A DNA stretch of 64,000 bases from Nibricoccus aquaticus (lineage in GTDB: Bacteria; Verrucomicrobiota; Verrucomicrobiia; Opitutales; Opitutaceae): assembly GCF_002310495.1 (NCBI RefSeq), contig NZ_CP023344.1, forward strand, positions 2,683,501 to 2,747,500. The letters are read 5' to 3'. Shown here in pieces: positions 50,130-59,799 of the stretch (the stretch's first letter is position 1; every line of letters begins with the position of its first letter). A program made the translations under genes and the position numbers. Under the pieces are notes generated by a model. That model saw only the letters and a program-made list of their open reading frames with translations. It searched no databases and had not been told where the DNA came from.

Positions 50130-50440
50130 TCCGCAAAGCCTTTATCATGGCCGTCCACCCTGGCCAGGAAGCCGAATACGCCCGCCGCCACCAGCCCATC
50201 TGGGACGAGCTCACCGCCGTCTTGAAAAGCCACGGCGTGCATAACTACTCCATCTTCCTCGATCCGTCCACGCGTCAGCTATTCGGATACGCCGAGATCG
50301 AGGACGAATCCCGCTGGGCCGCCATCGCGCAGACCGATGTCTGCAAACGCTGGTGGAAATTCATGGGCGACATCATGCCCGCCAATCCCGACAACAGCCC
50401 CGTCTCCCGCGAGGTTAAAGAAGTTTTTCACCTGACCTGA
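50126..50440 (+). CDS. rhaM: L-rhamnose mutarotase
   Basis: 104 residues, the usual RhaM size. Family marks are [26 protein letters not shown] and [20 protein letters not shown]. It converts the alpha and beta anomers of L-rhamnose so that downstream enzymes receive the right form. Coupled to the preceding oxidoreductase gene by ATGA overlap and followed by a terminator, closing the symporter operon. Supports rhamnose, released by the GH78 and PL26 enzymes nearby, as substrate. Confidence 0.92.
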   Translation: MIRKAFIMAVHPGQEAEYARRHQPIWDELTAVLKSHGVHNYSIFLDPSTRQLFGYAEIEDESRWAAIAQTDVCKRWWKFMGDIMPANPDNSPVSREVKEVFHLT

Positions 50441-50488
50441 TCCTCAGACATCCGTCCGCCCATCGCTGCGGCCCGGAAGATAGAACGC

Positions 50489-50523
50489 ATTTCGCACAGC
50501 GATTCTTACGTGCGGAATTTTTT
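50489..50523 (+). terminator. Intrinsic terminator after rhaM
   Basis: ATTTCGCAC (50489-50497) pairs with GTGCGGAAT (50510-50518), one T.G pair, 12 nt loop, then a TTTTTT tail. Confidence 0.88.
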
Positions 50524-50585
50524 AGCTGCATCCTCGGTGGGAGGGAAACGTCTGGTCGCTCGCAGTCCTCAAACCCTTTCTCCCC

Positions 50586-53405
50586 ATGCCTGCTTTTACC
50601 CGTCGCGAGTTCGTCAAAAACGCAGCCCTCGCCGCTGCCGCCACTCAACTCGTCTCGTCGCTCCGCGCGGCGGATGCTCCCGCCGCCCCAGCCCTCACGC
50701 AGCCCGTCACGCGCAAGCCTCTCCCGGCTGGGCTCGCCGAACTTCACTGGCTCGAAGGCAAGACCCCGGCCGCGCTCCCCGGCGCGACGTGGGGCGCACC
50801 CTGGCCGCGCGGCAAACACGCCAAAGGCACCGACTTCACGCTTCGCTCCACCGGGGCCTCCGGAAAATCCCTGCCGCTTCAATCCTGGTCGCTCGCGTAT
50901 TGGCCGGATGGATCGCTGAAATGGACCGGTCACGCGCTGCCCGCCGACGCCCCCGTCTCGGATGGTTATGAACTCTCCGCTGGCACGCCCACCGCTCCCG
51001 CGAAGCCGCTGACCGCGACCGACTCCTCCGACGGCATCGAAATCGACACCGGCCTCATAAAGGCTCGCATCGCCAAATCCGGCCGCACGCTCATTCCGCT
51101 CATCACGCGCGACGGCAAAGAAATCCTCCGCAACGGCCGCCTCGTGCTGCTCCGCCAGGACTCGCTCCAGGCCGTCGGTGAGCCCCAACCCTTCTCCGGC
51201 GAGATCAGCGAAGTCGTGCTCGAGCAAAACGGCCCCGTTCGCGCCGTCGTGAAAATTTCCGGCAAACACGCCGTCGCTCCCCACGGCTCCTCCGCTTCTG
51301 CTGCCGCTTCGTCGCAGTCCTCCGTCGCCCGCGCCTGGCTCCCGTTCGTCGTCCGTCTCTATTTCTATGCAGGTGGCGACGCGGTGCGCATGATCCACAC
51401 GATCATTTACGACGGCGACGAGAAGACTGACTTCATCCGCGGGCTTGGCGTGAATTTCGAGGTGCCGTTGCGCGGCGAACTCCACGACCGCCACGTGCGC
51501 TTCTCGGGCGAGGACTCCGGTCTTTTCGGTGAAGCCATTCGCGGCATCACCGGCCTCCGCCGCGATCCAGGCGCGGCCATCCGCGAAGCACAATTCGCCG
51601 GCCAGGCCACGCCTCCTCTCGCTAAATGGAACGAGCAGGTGACTCGAAATCTCCAATACATCCCGGCTTACAATGACTGGTCCCTCTTTCAGTCCACCGC
51701 CGACGGCTTTACCATCCGCAAACGCACGCGCGAGGGTTACACGTGGCTCACCTCCGCCCAAGGCCGCCGCGCCGGTGGTCTCGGCTACGTCGGCACGCCC
51801 GACGGCGGCGTCGCTTTTGGCCTGCGCAACTTCTGGGAGAGTCATCCCGCGCAGCTCGACATCCGTGGCGCGACCACCGACACGGCGAACGTCACCGTCT
51901 GGATGTGGGCGCCCGATGCCGGTGCGATGGATTTGCGCGGCTACCACGACGGCCTCGGTCAGGACACCTACGAAAAACAACTCCGCGGCGGTCTCGAAAT
52001 CACCTACGAGGATTACGAACCTGGTTTCGACAAACCCGAGGGCGTTGCCCGCACCAGCGAACTTTTTCTCTGGCTCCTGCCGGCTACGCCCACGCGTGCC
52101 CGCCTCGCCGAACTCGCCGAAGCCGTCCGCACCCCGCCGCAGTTGATCGCGCGTCCCGAGTACCTGCACGCCTGCGGTGTTTTCGGCGGCATCTGGTCGC
52201 CCGTGGACGTCTCCACGCCCGCAAAAGCGGAACTGGAAAAACAACTCGATTGGTACTTCGGCTACTACGTGAAGCAGCGCGAGCAGCACCGCTGGTATGG
52301 CTTCTGGAATTTCGGCGATGTCATGCACACGTACGACTCCGACCGCCACGAATGGCGCTACGACGTCGGTGGCTTTGCGTGGGACAACTCCGAACTCTCC
52401 ACCGATCTTTGGCTCTGGCTCTATTTCCTGCGCACCGGTCGCGCCGATGTTTTCCGCTTCGCCGAAGCGATGACCCGCCACACCGGCGAAGTGGATGTGC
52501 ATCACCTCGGCCGTTTCGCTCCGCTAGGCTCGCGTCACAATGTCCTGCACTGGGGCTGCTCGGCGAAACAACTCCGCATCAGCACCGCCGCCAACCGCCG
52601 CTACTATTACTACCTCACCGGCGATGAACGCATCGGCGACCTCATGCGCGAGCAGCTCGAAGCCGCCCGCACGCTGGTGAAAATCCCGCCGACCCGCAAA
52701 CTCGCCGCCACCCGCGAAAGCGCCGATCGCGCGCGTCCGAAGATCGAGAGCACCAGCCTCGCCGGCCTCGGTTTCGGCACTGACTGGGGCTCGATGGCCT
52801 CCGCCTGGCTGACCGAATGGGAACGCACCGGCGACGAGCGCAGCCGCGCCCGCCTCGTCGCCAGCATGGCGACCATCGCGAAACAGCCGCGCGGGTTCTT
52901 CACGGGCAGCGGTGCCATGAATCTCGATACAGGCGCTTTCGACATCTCGACCAGTGACCGCGTCAGCGTTTCCCACCTCAGCGCCGTCTTCGGCCTCGTC
53001 GAGGTCTGTGCCGAACTCGTACAGCTCATCGACGATCCCGCCTTCAAAAAAGCCTGGCTCGATTACTGCGAACTCTACAGCGCCACGCCCGAGGAACAGC
53101 AGAGCCGTCTCGGCACGCGGCTTCGCGGCACGAGCCTCCGCCAAGGTCACTCGCGTCTCACCGCTTACGCCGCACGAGCCAAAGGCGACAACGCTCTGGC
53201 TGCCCGAGCCTGGGACGAATTTTTCGGCGGTGACGACAATCGTGAATCGCGTGCGGCCCGCCTCGAAACCAAACGCATCGACGGTCCCGCCGTGCTCAAT
53301 CCCGTCGATGAAGCGCCGCGCGTCTCCACCAACGGCACCGCTCAGTGGGGCCTCGCCGCCATCCAGAATCTCGCGCTCGTGTCGGATTCGTTGCCGCCCC
53401 GGTAA
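50586..53405 (+). CDS. Exo-rhamnogalacturonan lyase-like protein (PL26/YetA type)
   Basis: 939 residues. Twin-arginine signal (TRREFVKNAALAAAATQL). The N-terminal beta-rich region with KGTDFTLRSTGASGKSLPLQ, then SWSLAYWPDGSLKWTGH, resembles the RIFT-barrel start of PcRGLX/YetA (PL26) proteins. The later half looks like the (alpha/alpha) toroid (YGYYVKQREQHRWYGFWNFG; WDNSELSTDLWLWLYFLRTG). PL26 cuts rhamnogalacturonan I backbones from the end, leaving unsaturated galacturonic acid that GH88 (20595) could process. Family assigned from memory of these motifs. Confidence 0.78.
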   Translation: MPAFTRREFVKNAALAAAATQLVSSLRAADAPAAPALTQPVTRKPLPAGLAELHWLEGKTPAALPGATWGAPWPRGKHAKGTDFTLRSTGASGKSLPLQSWSLAYWPDGSLKWTGHALPADAPVSDGYELSAGTPTAPAKPLTATDSSDGIEIDTGLIKARIAKSGRTLIPLITRDGKEILRNGRLVLLRQDSLQAVGEPQPFSGEISEVVLEQNGPVRAVVKISGKHAVAPHGSSASAAASSQSSVARAWLPFVVRLYFYAGGDAVRMIHTIIYDGDEKTDFIRGLGVNFEVPLRGELHDRHVRFSGEDSGLFGEAIRGITGLRRDPGAAIREAQFAGQATPPLAKWNEQVTRNLQYIPAYNDWSLFQSTADGFTIRKRTREGYTWLTSAQGRRAGGLGYVGTPDGGVAFGLRNFWESHPAQLDIRGATTDTANVTVWMWAPDAGAMDLRGYHDGLGQDTYEKQLRGGLEITYEDYEPGFDKPEGVARTSELFLWLLPATPTRARLAELAEAVRTPPQLIARPEYLHACGVFGGIWSPVDVSTPAKAELEKQLDWYFGYYVKQREQHRWYGFWNFGDVMHTYDSDRHEWRYDVGGFAWDNSELSTDLWLWLYFLRTGRADVFRFAEAMTRHTGEVDVHHLGRFAPLGSRHNVLHWGCSAKQLRISTAANRRYYYYLTGDERIGDLMREQLEAARTLVKIPPTRKLAATRESADRARPKIESTSLAGLGFGTDWGSMASAWLTEWERTGDERSRARLVASMATIAKQPRGFFTGSGAMNLDTGAFDISTSDRVSVSHLSAVFGLVEVCAELVQLIDDPAFKKAWLDYCELYSATPEEQQSRLGTRLRGTSLRQGHSRLTAYAARAKGDNALAARAWDEFFGGDDNRESRAARLETKRIDGPAVLNPVDEAPRVSTNGTAQWGLAAIQNLALVSDSLPPR

Positions 53406-53557
53406 GCAGCGCATCCGGCCTGCGCTAGTGTTGCGTGTGTTTTGGCGTTGGGCTTTCCCGAGCCACGCGTTCTAGTCCGGTTTCTCCTCTCCTGTACGGT
53501 CAACCGCAGGTCGCGTTGTGCGATGCGTCTGCGGTGCTCACATCGCTCCTCACCCCT

Positions 53558-55123
53558 ATGAAAATCCCCTGCACCTTGCTCGCGTTGGCGTGCGCATTTG
53601 CCGCTGCCATTCCTGCGTTCGCAGCCGACACTCCGGTCGCGTCCGCCACGCTCACGATCCGCGCCGACACACCCGGTCCGGTCATCAATAAAAACATCTA
53701 CGGCCACTTCGCCGAACATCTCGGACGCTGCGTTTACGAAGGCATCTGGGTGGGCGAAGACTCCACGATTCCCAACACCCGAGGCATCCGCAACGACGTC
53801 GTCGCCGCGCTGAAAAACCTCAACGTCCCCGTGCTCCGCTGGCCGGGCGGCTGCTTCGCCGACGAGTACCACTGGAAAGACGGCATCGGCTCCCGCGAGA
53901 AACGCCCGAAAGTCTACAACTCCCACTGGGGTGGCGTCGTGGAGAACAACCATTTCGGCACGCACGAGTTTCTCGATCTCTGCGAACAGCTCGGCACCGA
54001 GCCGTATCTGGCGATCAACGTCGGCAGCGGCACCGTTCAAGAGATGATGCAGTGGATCGAGTACGTCACCTCCGACGGCCCCACGCCCATGGCCGACCTC
54101 CGCCGCGCCAACGGCCGCGACAAACCTTGGAAGGTGAAATACATGGGCATCGGCAATGAGAGCTGGGGCTGCGGAGGCAGCATGCGCCCCGAATTCTACG
54201 CCGACCTCTACCGCCAGTTCCAGGAGTTCGCCAAGAATTACGGCGACAACAGAATCTACAAAATCGCCTCCGGCTCCAATGCCGACGACTACAACTGGAC
54301 CGATGTCATGATGAAGTACGCCGGCAAAAAAATGCACGGCCTCTCGCTTCACTACTACACGCTCCCCACCGGTAGCTGGACCGGCAGCAAGGGCAAAGCC
54401 ACCGGCTTCGATGAAGCTCAATGGATCACCACACTCCGCCGCACGCTCCTCATGGACAAGTTCGTCGCCGGTCACTCCGCCGTGATGGACAAGTACGATC
54501 CCGAGAAAAAAGTCGCGCTCATCGTGGACGAGTGGGGCACCTGGTACGATCAAGAGCCCGGCTCCACGCCCGGCTTCCTCTACCAGCAAAACTCCCTGCG
54601 CGACGCCCTCGTCGCCGCGATTAACTTCAACATCTTCCACACCCACGCCGAGCGCGTGACCATGGCCAACATCGCCCAGACCATCAACGTCCTCCAGGCG
54701 ATGATCCTCACGGATAAAGAGAAGATGATCCTCACGCCGACCTACCACGTCTTCGAGATGTACAAGGTTCACCAAGACGCGACCTTCCTCCCGCTCGAGC
54801 TCAAGACGCCCGACTACGCGCTCGGCGAAGAGAAAATCCCGATGGTCAGCGCGACCGCTTCGCGCAACGCCGCCGGCCAGATCCACCTCTCGCTCGCCAA
54901 CACCAACCCGCGTGAAGCCATCACCGTGACCACCACACTGACCGGTTCCACTGCGAAGAAAGTGACTGGCCGCGTTCTCACCGCTCCGGCGATGGACAGC
55001 CACAACACCTTTGCCGCGCCAAACGTCGTCGCTCCGAAATCCTTCGACGGCGCAAAACTCGAAGGCGGCAAACTCACGATCACGCTCCCGGCCAAATCCG
55101 TCGTCGCACTCGCCTTGGAATAA
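53558..55123 (+). CDS. GH51 alpha-L-arabinofuranosidase
   Basis: 521 residues with a signal peptide ([20 protein letters not shown]). GH51 barrel: [19 protein letters not shown], acid/base Glu201 in GIGNESWG, and nucleophile Glu325 in [11 protein letters not shown]-terminal beta-sandwich closes the protein. It removes arabinose from arabinan and arabinogalactan side chains of rhamnogalacturonan I. Most GH51 enzymes are intracellular, so the export signal is notable. A strong terminator follows the gene. Confidence 0.95.
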   Translation: MKIPCTLLALACAFAAAIPAFAADTPVASATLTIRADTPGPVINKNIYGHFAEHLGRCVYEGIWVGEDSTIPNTRGIRNDVVAALKNLNVPVLRWPGGCFADEYHWKDGIGSREKRPKVYNSHWGGVVENNHFGTHEFLDLCEQLGTEPYLAINVGSGTVQEMMQWIEYVTSDGPTPMADLRRANGRDKPWKVKYMGIGNESWGCGGSMRPEFYADLYRQFQEFAKNYGDNRIYKIASGSNADDYNWTDVMMKYAGKKMHGLSLHYYTLPTGSWTGSKGKATGFDEAQWITTLRRTLLMDKFVAGHSAVMDKYDPEKKVALIVDEWGTWYDQEPGSTPGFLYQQNSLRDALVAAINFNIFHTHAERVTMANIAQTINVLQAMILTDKEKMILTPTYHVFEMYKVHQDATFLPLELKTPDYALGEEKIPMVSATASRNAAGQIHLSLANTNPREAITVTTTLTGSTAKKVTGRVLTAPAMDSHNTFAAPNVVAPKSFDGAKLEGGKLTITLPAKSVVALALE

Positions 55124-55131
55124 ATAGCTCA

Positions 55132-55159
55132 GATGGAGCGTGCCGTCCCGGCGCGCTTT
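55132..55159. repeat. MITE-like arm, copy 2
   Basis: A 24 bp core beginning TGGAGCGTGCCGTCCC is identical to the reverse complement of the right arm of copy 1 (2040-2063). Lies 10 bp after the GH51 stop. A second arm is not obvious; the following terminator may replace it. Confidence 0.65.
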
Positions 55160-55195
55160 CCTCATCGCGCTCACGCGATGCCTGTCCCTTCAAAA

Positions 55196-55226
55196 CGCGC
55201 GGCACACTCCGCGCGTTTTTTATTTT
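55196..55226 (+). terminator. Intrinsic terminator after GH51
   Basis: AAAA, then CGCGCGG (55196-55202) pairing with CCGCGCG (55209-55215), loop CACACT, tail TTTTTTATTTT. Symmetric A/T flanks could stop transcription both ways. Confidence 0.93.
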
Positions 55227-55268
55227 CCGCACTCCGGCACTTCGCCTGCGGAAACGCGGACGGGCGAG

Positions 55269-55330
55269 AATCGCGGAAAAATTACCATTTCCGTGCTTCC
55301 GCTCCTCTGCGTTTCCGCGATTTTCTTTTG
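55269..55330 (+). promoter_or_regulatory. Leader hairpin upstream of GH78
   Basis: AATCGCGGAAA (55269-55279) pairs perfectly with TTTCCGCGATT (55312-55322), 32 nt loop, followed by TTCTTTTGG. It ends about 50 bp before the GH78 start, so it could be an attenuator, or two operator half-sites bracketing the promoter. Confidence 0.5.
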
Positions 55331-55379
55331 GACAACCTTTCCGCCTGCGCCTCGTCAGACCGCCAATCCCGTCTCGCTT

Positions 55380-58300
55380 ATGAAGCTGTCCGCCCGCCTC
55401 GCCGCCTCCGTTTTTATTTCGACCCTGGTCTGTGCGCTTCCCGCCGTGTACGCCGCGATCACCGTCACCGGCCTCCGCGTCGAAAATCTCTCCGCCCCCC
55501 TCGGCATCGACACCGCCCAGCCCCGCCTCGGTTGGAAACTTGCCTCCGACACCCGCGCCGACACTCAGACCGCCTACCAGATCCTCGTCGCCTCCACCGC
55601 CGAGATTCTCTCTTCCGACACCGGCGATCTCTGGGACAGCGCCCGCGTCGAATCGCCCGCGTCGCAATTCATCCCCTACGCAGGCAAGCCGCTCGCGTCA
55701 TCGCAGCAGGTCTTCTGGAAAGTCCGTGCCTTTGACGCCTCCGGCCAGTCCTCCCTCTACAGTCAGCCCGCTTCCTGGACGATGGGCATCCTCGGCGACA
55801 AAAAAAATCCCGGCTGGCAGCCCACCGCCCGCTGGATAACCGACGCCGATCTCCTCACGCGAGCCCGCAAAGCCCTCGGCTACAGCTCCGAGGTGACGAC
55901 CGACGAAAATGAAAAAAAATGGCTCATCCTCGATCTCGGCAAAAACCAGAAGGTCGATCTCGTCCGTCTCTACGCCGTCCGCCACACCGTCAACGAACGC
56001 CTCGGTTATCCGAAACGCCTTAAGGTCGAGCTCGCCAACAACTCGGGGATGCTCGGCGCTACCGTCCTCGCAGACTTCACGAAAGAAGATCTCAACCCAT
56101 GGCTCACCAAGACCGACATCCCCGCGCCCGAGGGCGGCGCCACCGGCCGCTACCTCCGCATCACAGCGACCAAGCTCCGCTCGTTCGACGATTTCGCCAG
56201 CTTCGCCCTCAGCCAGATCGCTGTCTTCTCTGACGGCAAAAATATCGCCGTCGGTGCGAAAGTCACCGCCCTCGATTCCCGCGAAAGCGCCCTCTGGTCC
56301 GCCGCCTCCGTCGTCGACGGCCTCGGCGTCCCCGGTGCGAATCCCCGCGCCAACGATGCCATCCTTCTCCGCCGCGAGTTCACCGTGAAGCCCGGCCTCC
56401 GCCGCGCCACGCTCCACTTGTCGGGACTCGGCCACTACGAACTCTCCGTCAACGGCACCCGCGCCTCCGACCGCCTGCTCACGCCCGGCTGGACCGAGCC
56501 GGCTCAAACGCTTCTCTACGACACGCACGACCTCACCGCGCGCCTCCAGCCCGGCGCCAACGCCCTCGGCCTCACCCTCGCCGGCGGCATGTACAACGTG
56601 CAGGAGAGCAAAGGCCGCTACGTGAAATTCGCCTCCGCCTTCCGCCCGCTCACCGCCTTCGGCCAGCTCCGCCTCGACTACGAAGACGGCTCCACCGAGT
56701 TCGTAGTCACCGACACCAACTGGAAAGTCGGTCAGGGCCCGCTCATGTTCTCCAACATCTACGGCGGCGAAGACTATGACGCCCGCCGCGAACTCCCCGG
56801 CTGGGACAAACCCGGCTTCGACGATTCCGCCTGGAAACCCGCCGCCGAAACCAAATCCCCAGGCGGCGATCTCCTCGGCGCCACCCACGGTTCACCCGCC
56901 TTCGCCACCTTCGAAACGTTCAAGCCCGCCTCCGTCAAGGAGCTCAGCCCCGGCGTCGTCATCTACGACTTTGGCCAGAACGTCGCCATGATGCCCCGCC
57001 TCAAAGTCCGCGGCCCCGCCGGCTCCATTGTGCGTCTCACGCCATCCGAACTTCTCAAACCCACCGGCGCGCTCGACCGCGGCTCCAGCGCCCACGGCGC
57101 CGCGCCCGCTTACTGGGAATACACGCTGCGCGGCGACGCTGACGGCGAAGACCATTTCCCGAAATTCTTCTACCACGGCGCACGTTACCTCCAGGCCGAG
57201 CTTCTCGCCCCCGAACTCCCTCCCGGCGTCAGCAACACCGCTCCCGCCGCCCGCCCCGAAATCCTCTCCCTCGAATCCGTTGTAACTCACTCCGACTCTG
57301 CTCCCGCCGGCGATTTCGAAACCTCCAATCCTCTCCTTAATCGTATCCGACTTCTGGTGCGATGGGCCCAGCGCAGCAACCTCGCCCACGTCCTCACCGA
57401 CTGCCCTCACCGCGAACGCCTCGGCTGGCTCGAGCAATACCACCTCAACGGCCCGTCGCTCCGCTACGAGTGGGACGTCACCCAGCTCTACATAAAAACC
57501 TTCCGCGACATGGCCGACGCGCAGACTCTCCGCGGCCTCGTCCCGAGCATCTCGCCCGAGTTCATCAAATTCGAAGGCGGCTTTCGCGATTCGCCGGAGT
57601 GGGGCGGCTCCGTCGTCCTCGCCGCCTGGCAGCACTATGTCTTCACCGGCGACGACTCTCCGCTCCGCGAAAATTACGACGTGATGAAACGCTACGCCGG
57701 CTACCTCGGCTCGCAGGCCAAGGCCCGCATCCTCTCGCACGGCCTCGGCGATTGGTACGACCAGGGCCCCAATCGCCCCGGCAACGCCCAGCTCACGCCC
57801 GTCCCGCTCGTCGCCACCGCGCTCTACTTCGAGATCAGCCGCACGCTCGCCCGCATTGCCGAACACCTCGGCAACACCGCCGACGCCACGCGCTACGCCG
57901 CTGACGCCGCCGCCATCGCCGACGCCTTCAATAAAAAATTCTTCGACGCCGCGAAACAGTCCTACGCCACCGGCTCGCAAACCGCGCTCGCCCTCCCGCT
58001 CGCCCTCGGCCTCGTCCCCGCCGAAAGCCACGACGCCGTCCTCGCTGCCCTCGTCTCCGAAATCCAAGGACGCGGCTACGCCGTCACCGCCGGTGATGTC
58101 GGCTATCGCTACGTCCTCCGCGCCCTCGCCGACGCCGGCCGCCACGACGTGATCCTCGCCATGGCCACGCAGGCCGAGAAACCCGGCTACGCCTTCCAAC
58201 TCGCCAAAGGCGCGACTTCGCTCGTCGAAGCGTGGGACGCCAACACCCACGCCTCCCAAAATCACTTCATGCTCGGTCAGATCATCGAGTGGTTCTACGC

Positions 58301-58658
58301 CGACCTCGCCGGCATCCGCCCCGATCCCGCCGCGACCGGTTTCAAACGCTTCGCGATCAAGCCCACTCTCGTCAAAGGCCTCAACTGGGTCAGCGCCACG
58401 CACGATTCGCCCTATGGACGCATTGAAACCAAATGGACGCGTGAAGGCAGCGTCTTCCTCCTCGATGTCACCGTCCCCGTCGGCACCACCGCCGAAGTTC
58501 ATATTCCGATCGCCTCCGACGATCTCTCGGCGATCCAGGACAACGGCCGCCCGGTCACTCACCTGACCGACATCAAGCACCTGCGGACTGTAAACAACAC
58601 AGCAGTCTTCGAAGTAGGCTCAGGGCGCTACAGCTTTTCAGCTCCGGCCATCAAGTGA
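55380..58658 (+). CDS. GH78 alpha-L-rhamnosidase with inserted discoidin-like domain
   Basis: 1092 residues; signal peptide MKLSARLAASVFISTLVCAL to about residue 25. N-terminal fibronectin-like domain, then an insertion (KKWLILDLGKNQKVDLVRLY to IAVFSDGKNIAVGAKV) resembling a discoidin/F5-8 type C carbohydrate-binding domain. The GH78 N-terminal and (alpha/alpha)6 domains follow. The catalytic motif DCPHRERLGW starts at Asp674, and SLVEAWDANTHASQNHFM lies near the C-terminus. It releases terminal L-rhamnose from rhamnogalacturonan, feeding the symporter/RhaM operon. Confidence 0.93.
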   Translation: MKLSARLAASVFISTLVCALPAVYAAITVTGLRVENLSAPLGIDTAQPRLGWKLASDTRADTQTAYQILVASTAEILSSDTGDLWDSARVESPASQFIPYAGKPLASSQQVFWKVRAFDASGQSSLYSQPASWTMGILGDKKNPGWQPTARWITDADLLTRARKALGYSSEVTTDENEKKWLILDLGKNQKVDLVRLYAVRHTVNERLGYPKRLKVELANNSGMLGATVLADFTKEDLNPWLTKTDIPAPEGGATGRYLRITATKLRSFDDFASFALSQIAVFSDGKNIAVGAKVTALDSRESALWSAASVVDGLGVPGANPRANDAILLRREFTVKPGLRRATLHLSGLGHYELSVNGTRASDRLLTPGWTEPAQTLLYDTHDLTARLQPGANALGLTLAGGMYNVQESKGRYVKFASAFRPLTAFGQLRLDYEDGSTEFVVTDTNWKVGQGPLMFSNIYGGEDYDARRELPGWDKPGFDDSAWKPAAETKSPGGDLLGATHGSPAFATFETFKPASVKELSPGVVIYDFGQNVAMMPRLKVRGPAGSIVRLTPSELLKPTGALDRGSSAHGAAPAYWEYTLRGDADGEDHFPKFFYHGARYLQAELLAPELPPGVSNTAPAARPEILSLESVVTHSDSAPAGDFETSNPLLNRIRLLVRWAQRSNLAHVLTDCPHRERLGWLEQYHLNGPSLRYEWDVTQLYIKTFRDMADAQTLRGLVPSISPEFIKFEGGFRDSPEWGGSVVLAAWQHYVFTGDDSPLRENYDVMKRYAGYLGSQAKARILSHGLGDWYDQGPNRPGNAQLTPVPLVATALYFEISRTLARIAEHLGNTADATRYAADAAAIADAFNKKFFDAAKQSYATGSQTALALPLALGLVPAESHDAVLAALVSEIQGRGYAVTAGDVGYRYVLRALADAGRHDVILAMATQAEKPGYAFQLAKGATSLVEAWDANTHASQNHFMLGQIIEWFYADLAGIRPDPAATGFKRFAIKPTLVKGLNWVSATHDSPYGRIETKWTREGSVFLLDVTVPVGTTAEVHIPIASDDLSAIQDNGRPVTHLTDIKHLRTVNNTAVFEVGSGRYSFSAPAIK

Positions 58659-58697
58659 TGCGCCGGCTGCGTTGCTGTCAGCCCCCTCAGTCACTTC

Positions 58698-59762
58698 ATG
58701 AAGATCTTGCCCCGGTTAATTGTCAGCGTTGCTCCTTGGTTGTTCTCGGTTCCGGCGCTGGTGGCTGAAACCGTTTCGCCCGCCTCTGCTCAAACGCAGG
58801 CATCCGCGCCAGGGAGCGCGTCGCCCCTTCTAAATTCTCCCTCCGTGCTGCCGGGCCGTGGACTCGCGCATCATCCGTTTTTCTACGCCGGTGAGTGGAA
58901 TCACCCGAACCCGGATCAAACCATGTTCATCGTGCGCGATGGTAAAGTGGTCTGGTCCTACTCGATCAAATTGAAAAGCCCCTCGGGCGGCATCCAGGAA
59001 TACAGCGATGCCACGATGCTCTCCAACGGCAGCGTCGTCTTCGCGCGCATGTCCGGCGCCACGCTGATTTCCGCCGCGAAGGAAGTACTCTGGAGCTACG
59101 ATGCGCCCAAAGGCTTCGAGGTCCACGTTGCCCAACCGCTCGGCCTCGACCGCGTGATGATCATACAAAACGGCAACCCCGCCAAAATGATGATCTTCGA
59201 CCTCACGACCAATACGGTCGAAAAAGAATTCGTCCTCCCCACCGGAAATCCCTCCGCGACGCACGGTCACTTCCGACGCGCCCGTATCACCTCCGCGGGC
59301 ACGCTTATCGCCTCACACATGGATAACAACAAGGTCGCCGAGTACGACATGACCGGGAAAGAAATTTGGTCTTACGCCGTTCCTTCGCCGTGGGCCGCCG
59401 TCCGCCTGAAGACCGGAAACACCCTCCTCACGAGCAACAAAGGTTTCGTGCGCGAAGTGAATCCCAAGGGTGAAACCGTCTGGGAGCTGACGCAGCAGGA
59501 CGTTCCCGAGATCAGACTCTTCAGTCTTCAAGAAGCGAACCGGCTCGCGAACGGAAACACCGTCATCAGCAACTGGTGCCCCAATGGACTGAAAAATCCG
59601 AAAGACTGGCCCACCTCTGTCCAGGTTTTCGAAGTCTCCCCGGACAAGAAGCTCGTCTGGGCTTTGCGCGAATGGACCGAGCCCGCCAACCTTGGCCCCG
59701 CGACCGTGATCCAGCTTCTCGACGAACCTGGCATTCCCGAAAACGGCGATCACCAGCGCTAA
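58698..59762 (+). CDS. Exported quinoprotein-like beta-propeller protein
   Basis: 354 residues with a signal peptide (MKILPRLIVSVAPWLFSVPA). Repeating blade motifs (FIVRDGKVVWSYSI; AKEVLWSYDAP; TGKEIWSYAVPSPWAAVRLK, TGNTLLTSNKGFVREV; PKGETVWEL; DKKLVWALREW) form a PQQ-like eight- or seven-blade propeller. Residues for PQQ or metal binding are not evident. It lies between a rhamnosidase and a GH2 gene, 39 bp and 37 bp away, and so likely belongs to the rhamnogalacturonan set, perhaps as a binding protein or lyase. Function unknown. Confidence 0.72.
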   Translation: MKILPRLIVSVAPWLFSVPALVAETVSPASAQTQASAPGSASPLLNSPSVLPGRGLAHHPFFYAGEWNHPNPDQTMFIVRDGKVVWSYSIKLKSPSGGIQEYSDATMLSNGSVVFARMSGATLISAAKEVLWSYDAPKGFEVHVAQPLGLDRVMIIQNGNPAKMMIFDLTTNTVEKEFVLPTGNPSATHGHFRRARITSAGTLIASHMDNNKVAEYDMTGKEIWSYAVPSPWAAVRLKTGNTLLTSNKGFVREVNPKGETVWELTQQDVPEIRLFSLQEANRLANGNTVISNWCPNGLKNPKDWPTSVQVFEVSPDKKLVWALREWTEPANLGPATVIQLLDEPGIPENGDHQR

Positions 59763-59799
59763 CGTTTTTCTCCAAAAGCCCCGCTGCATTTTTTCGCTC

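Noticed and set aside
50415-52505. 696-codon minus-strand ORF opposite the PL26-like gene
   Set aside because: Mirror of C-ending codons in the plus frame; it lacks motifs and crosses the rhaM terminator.
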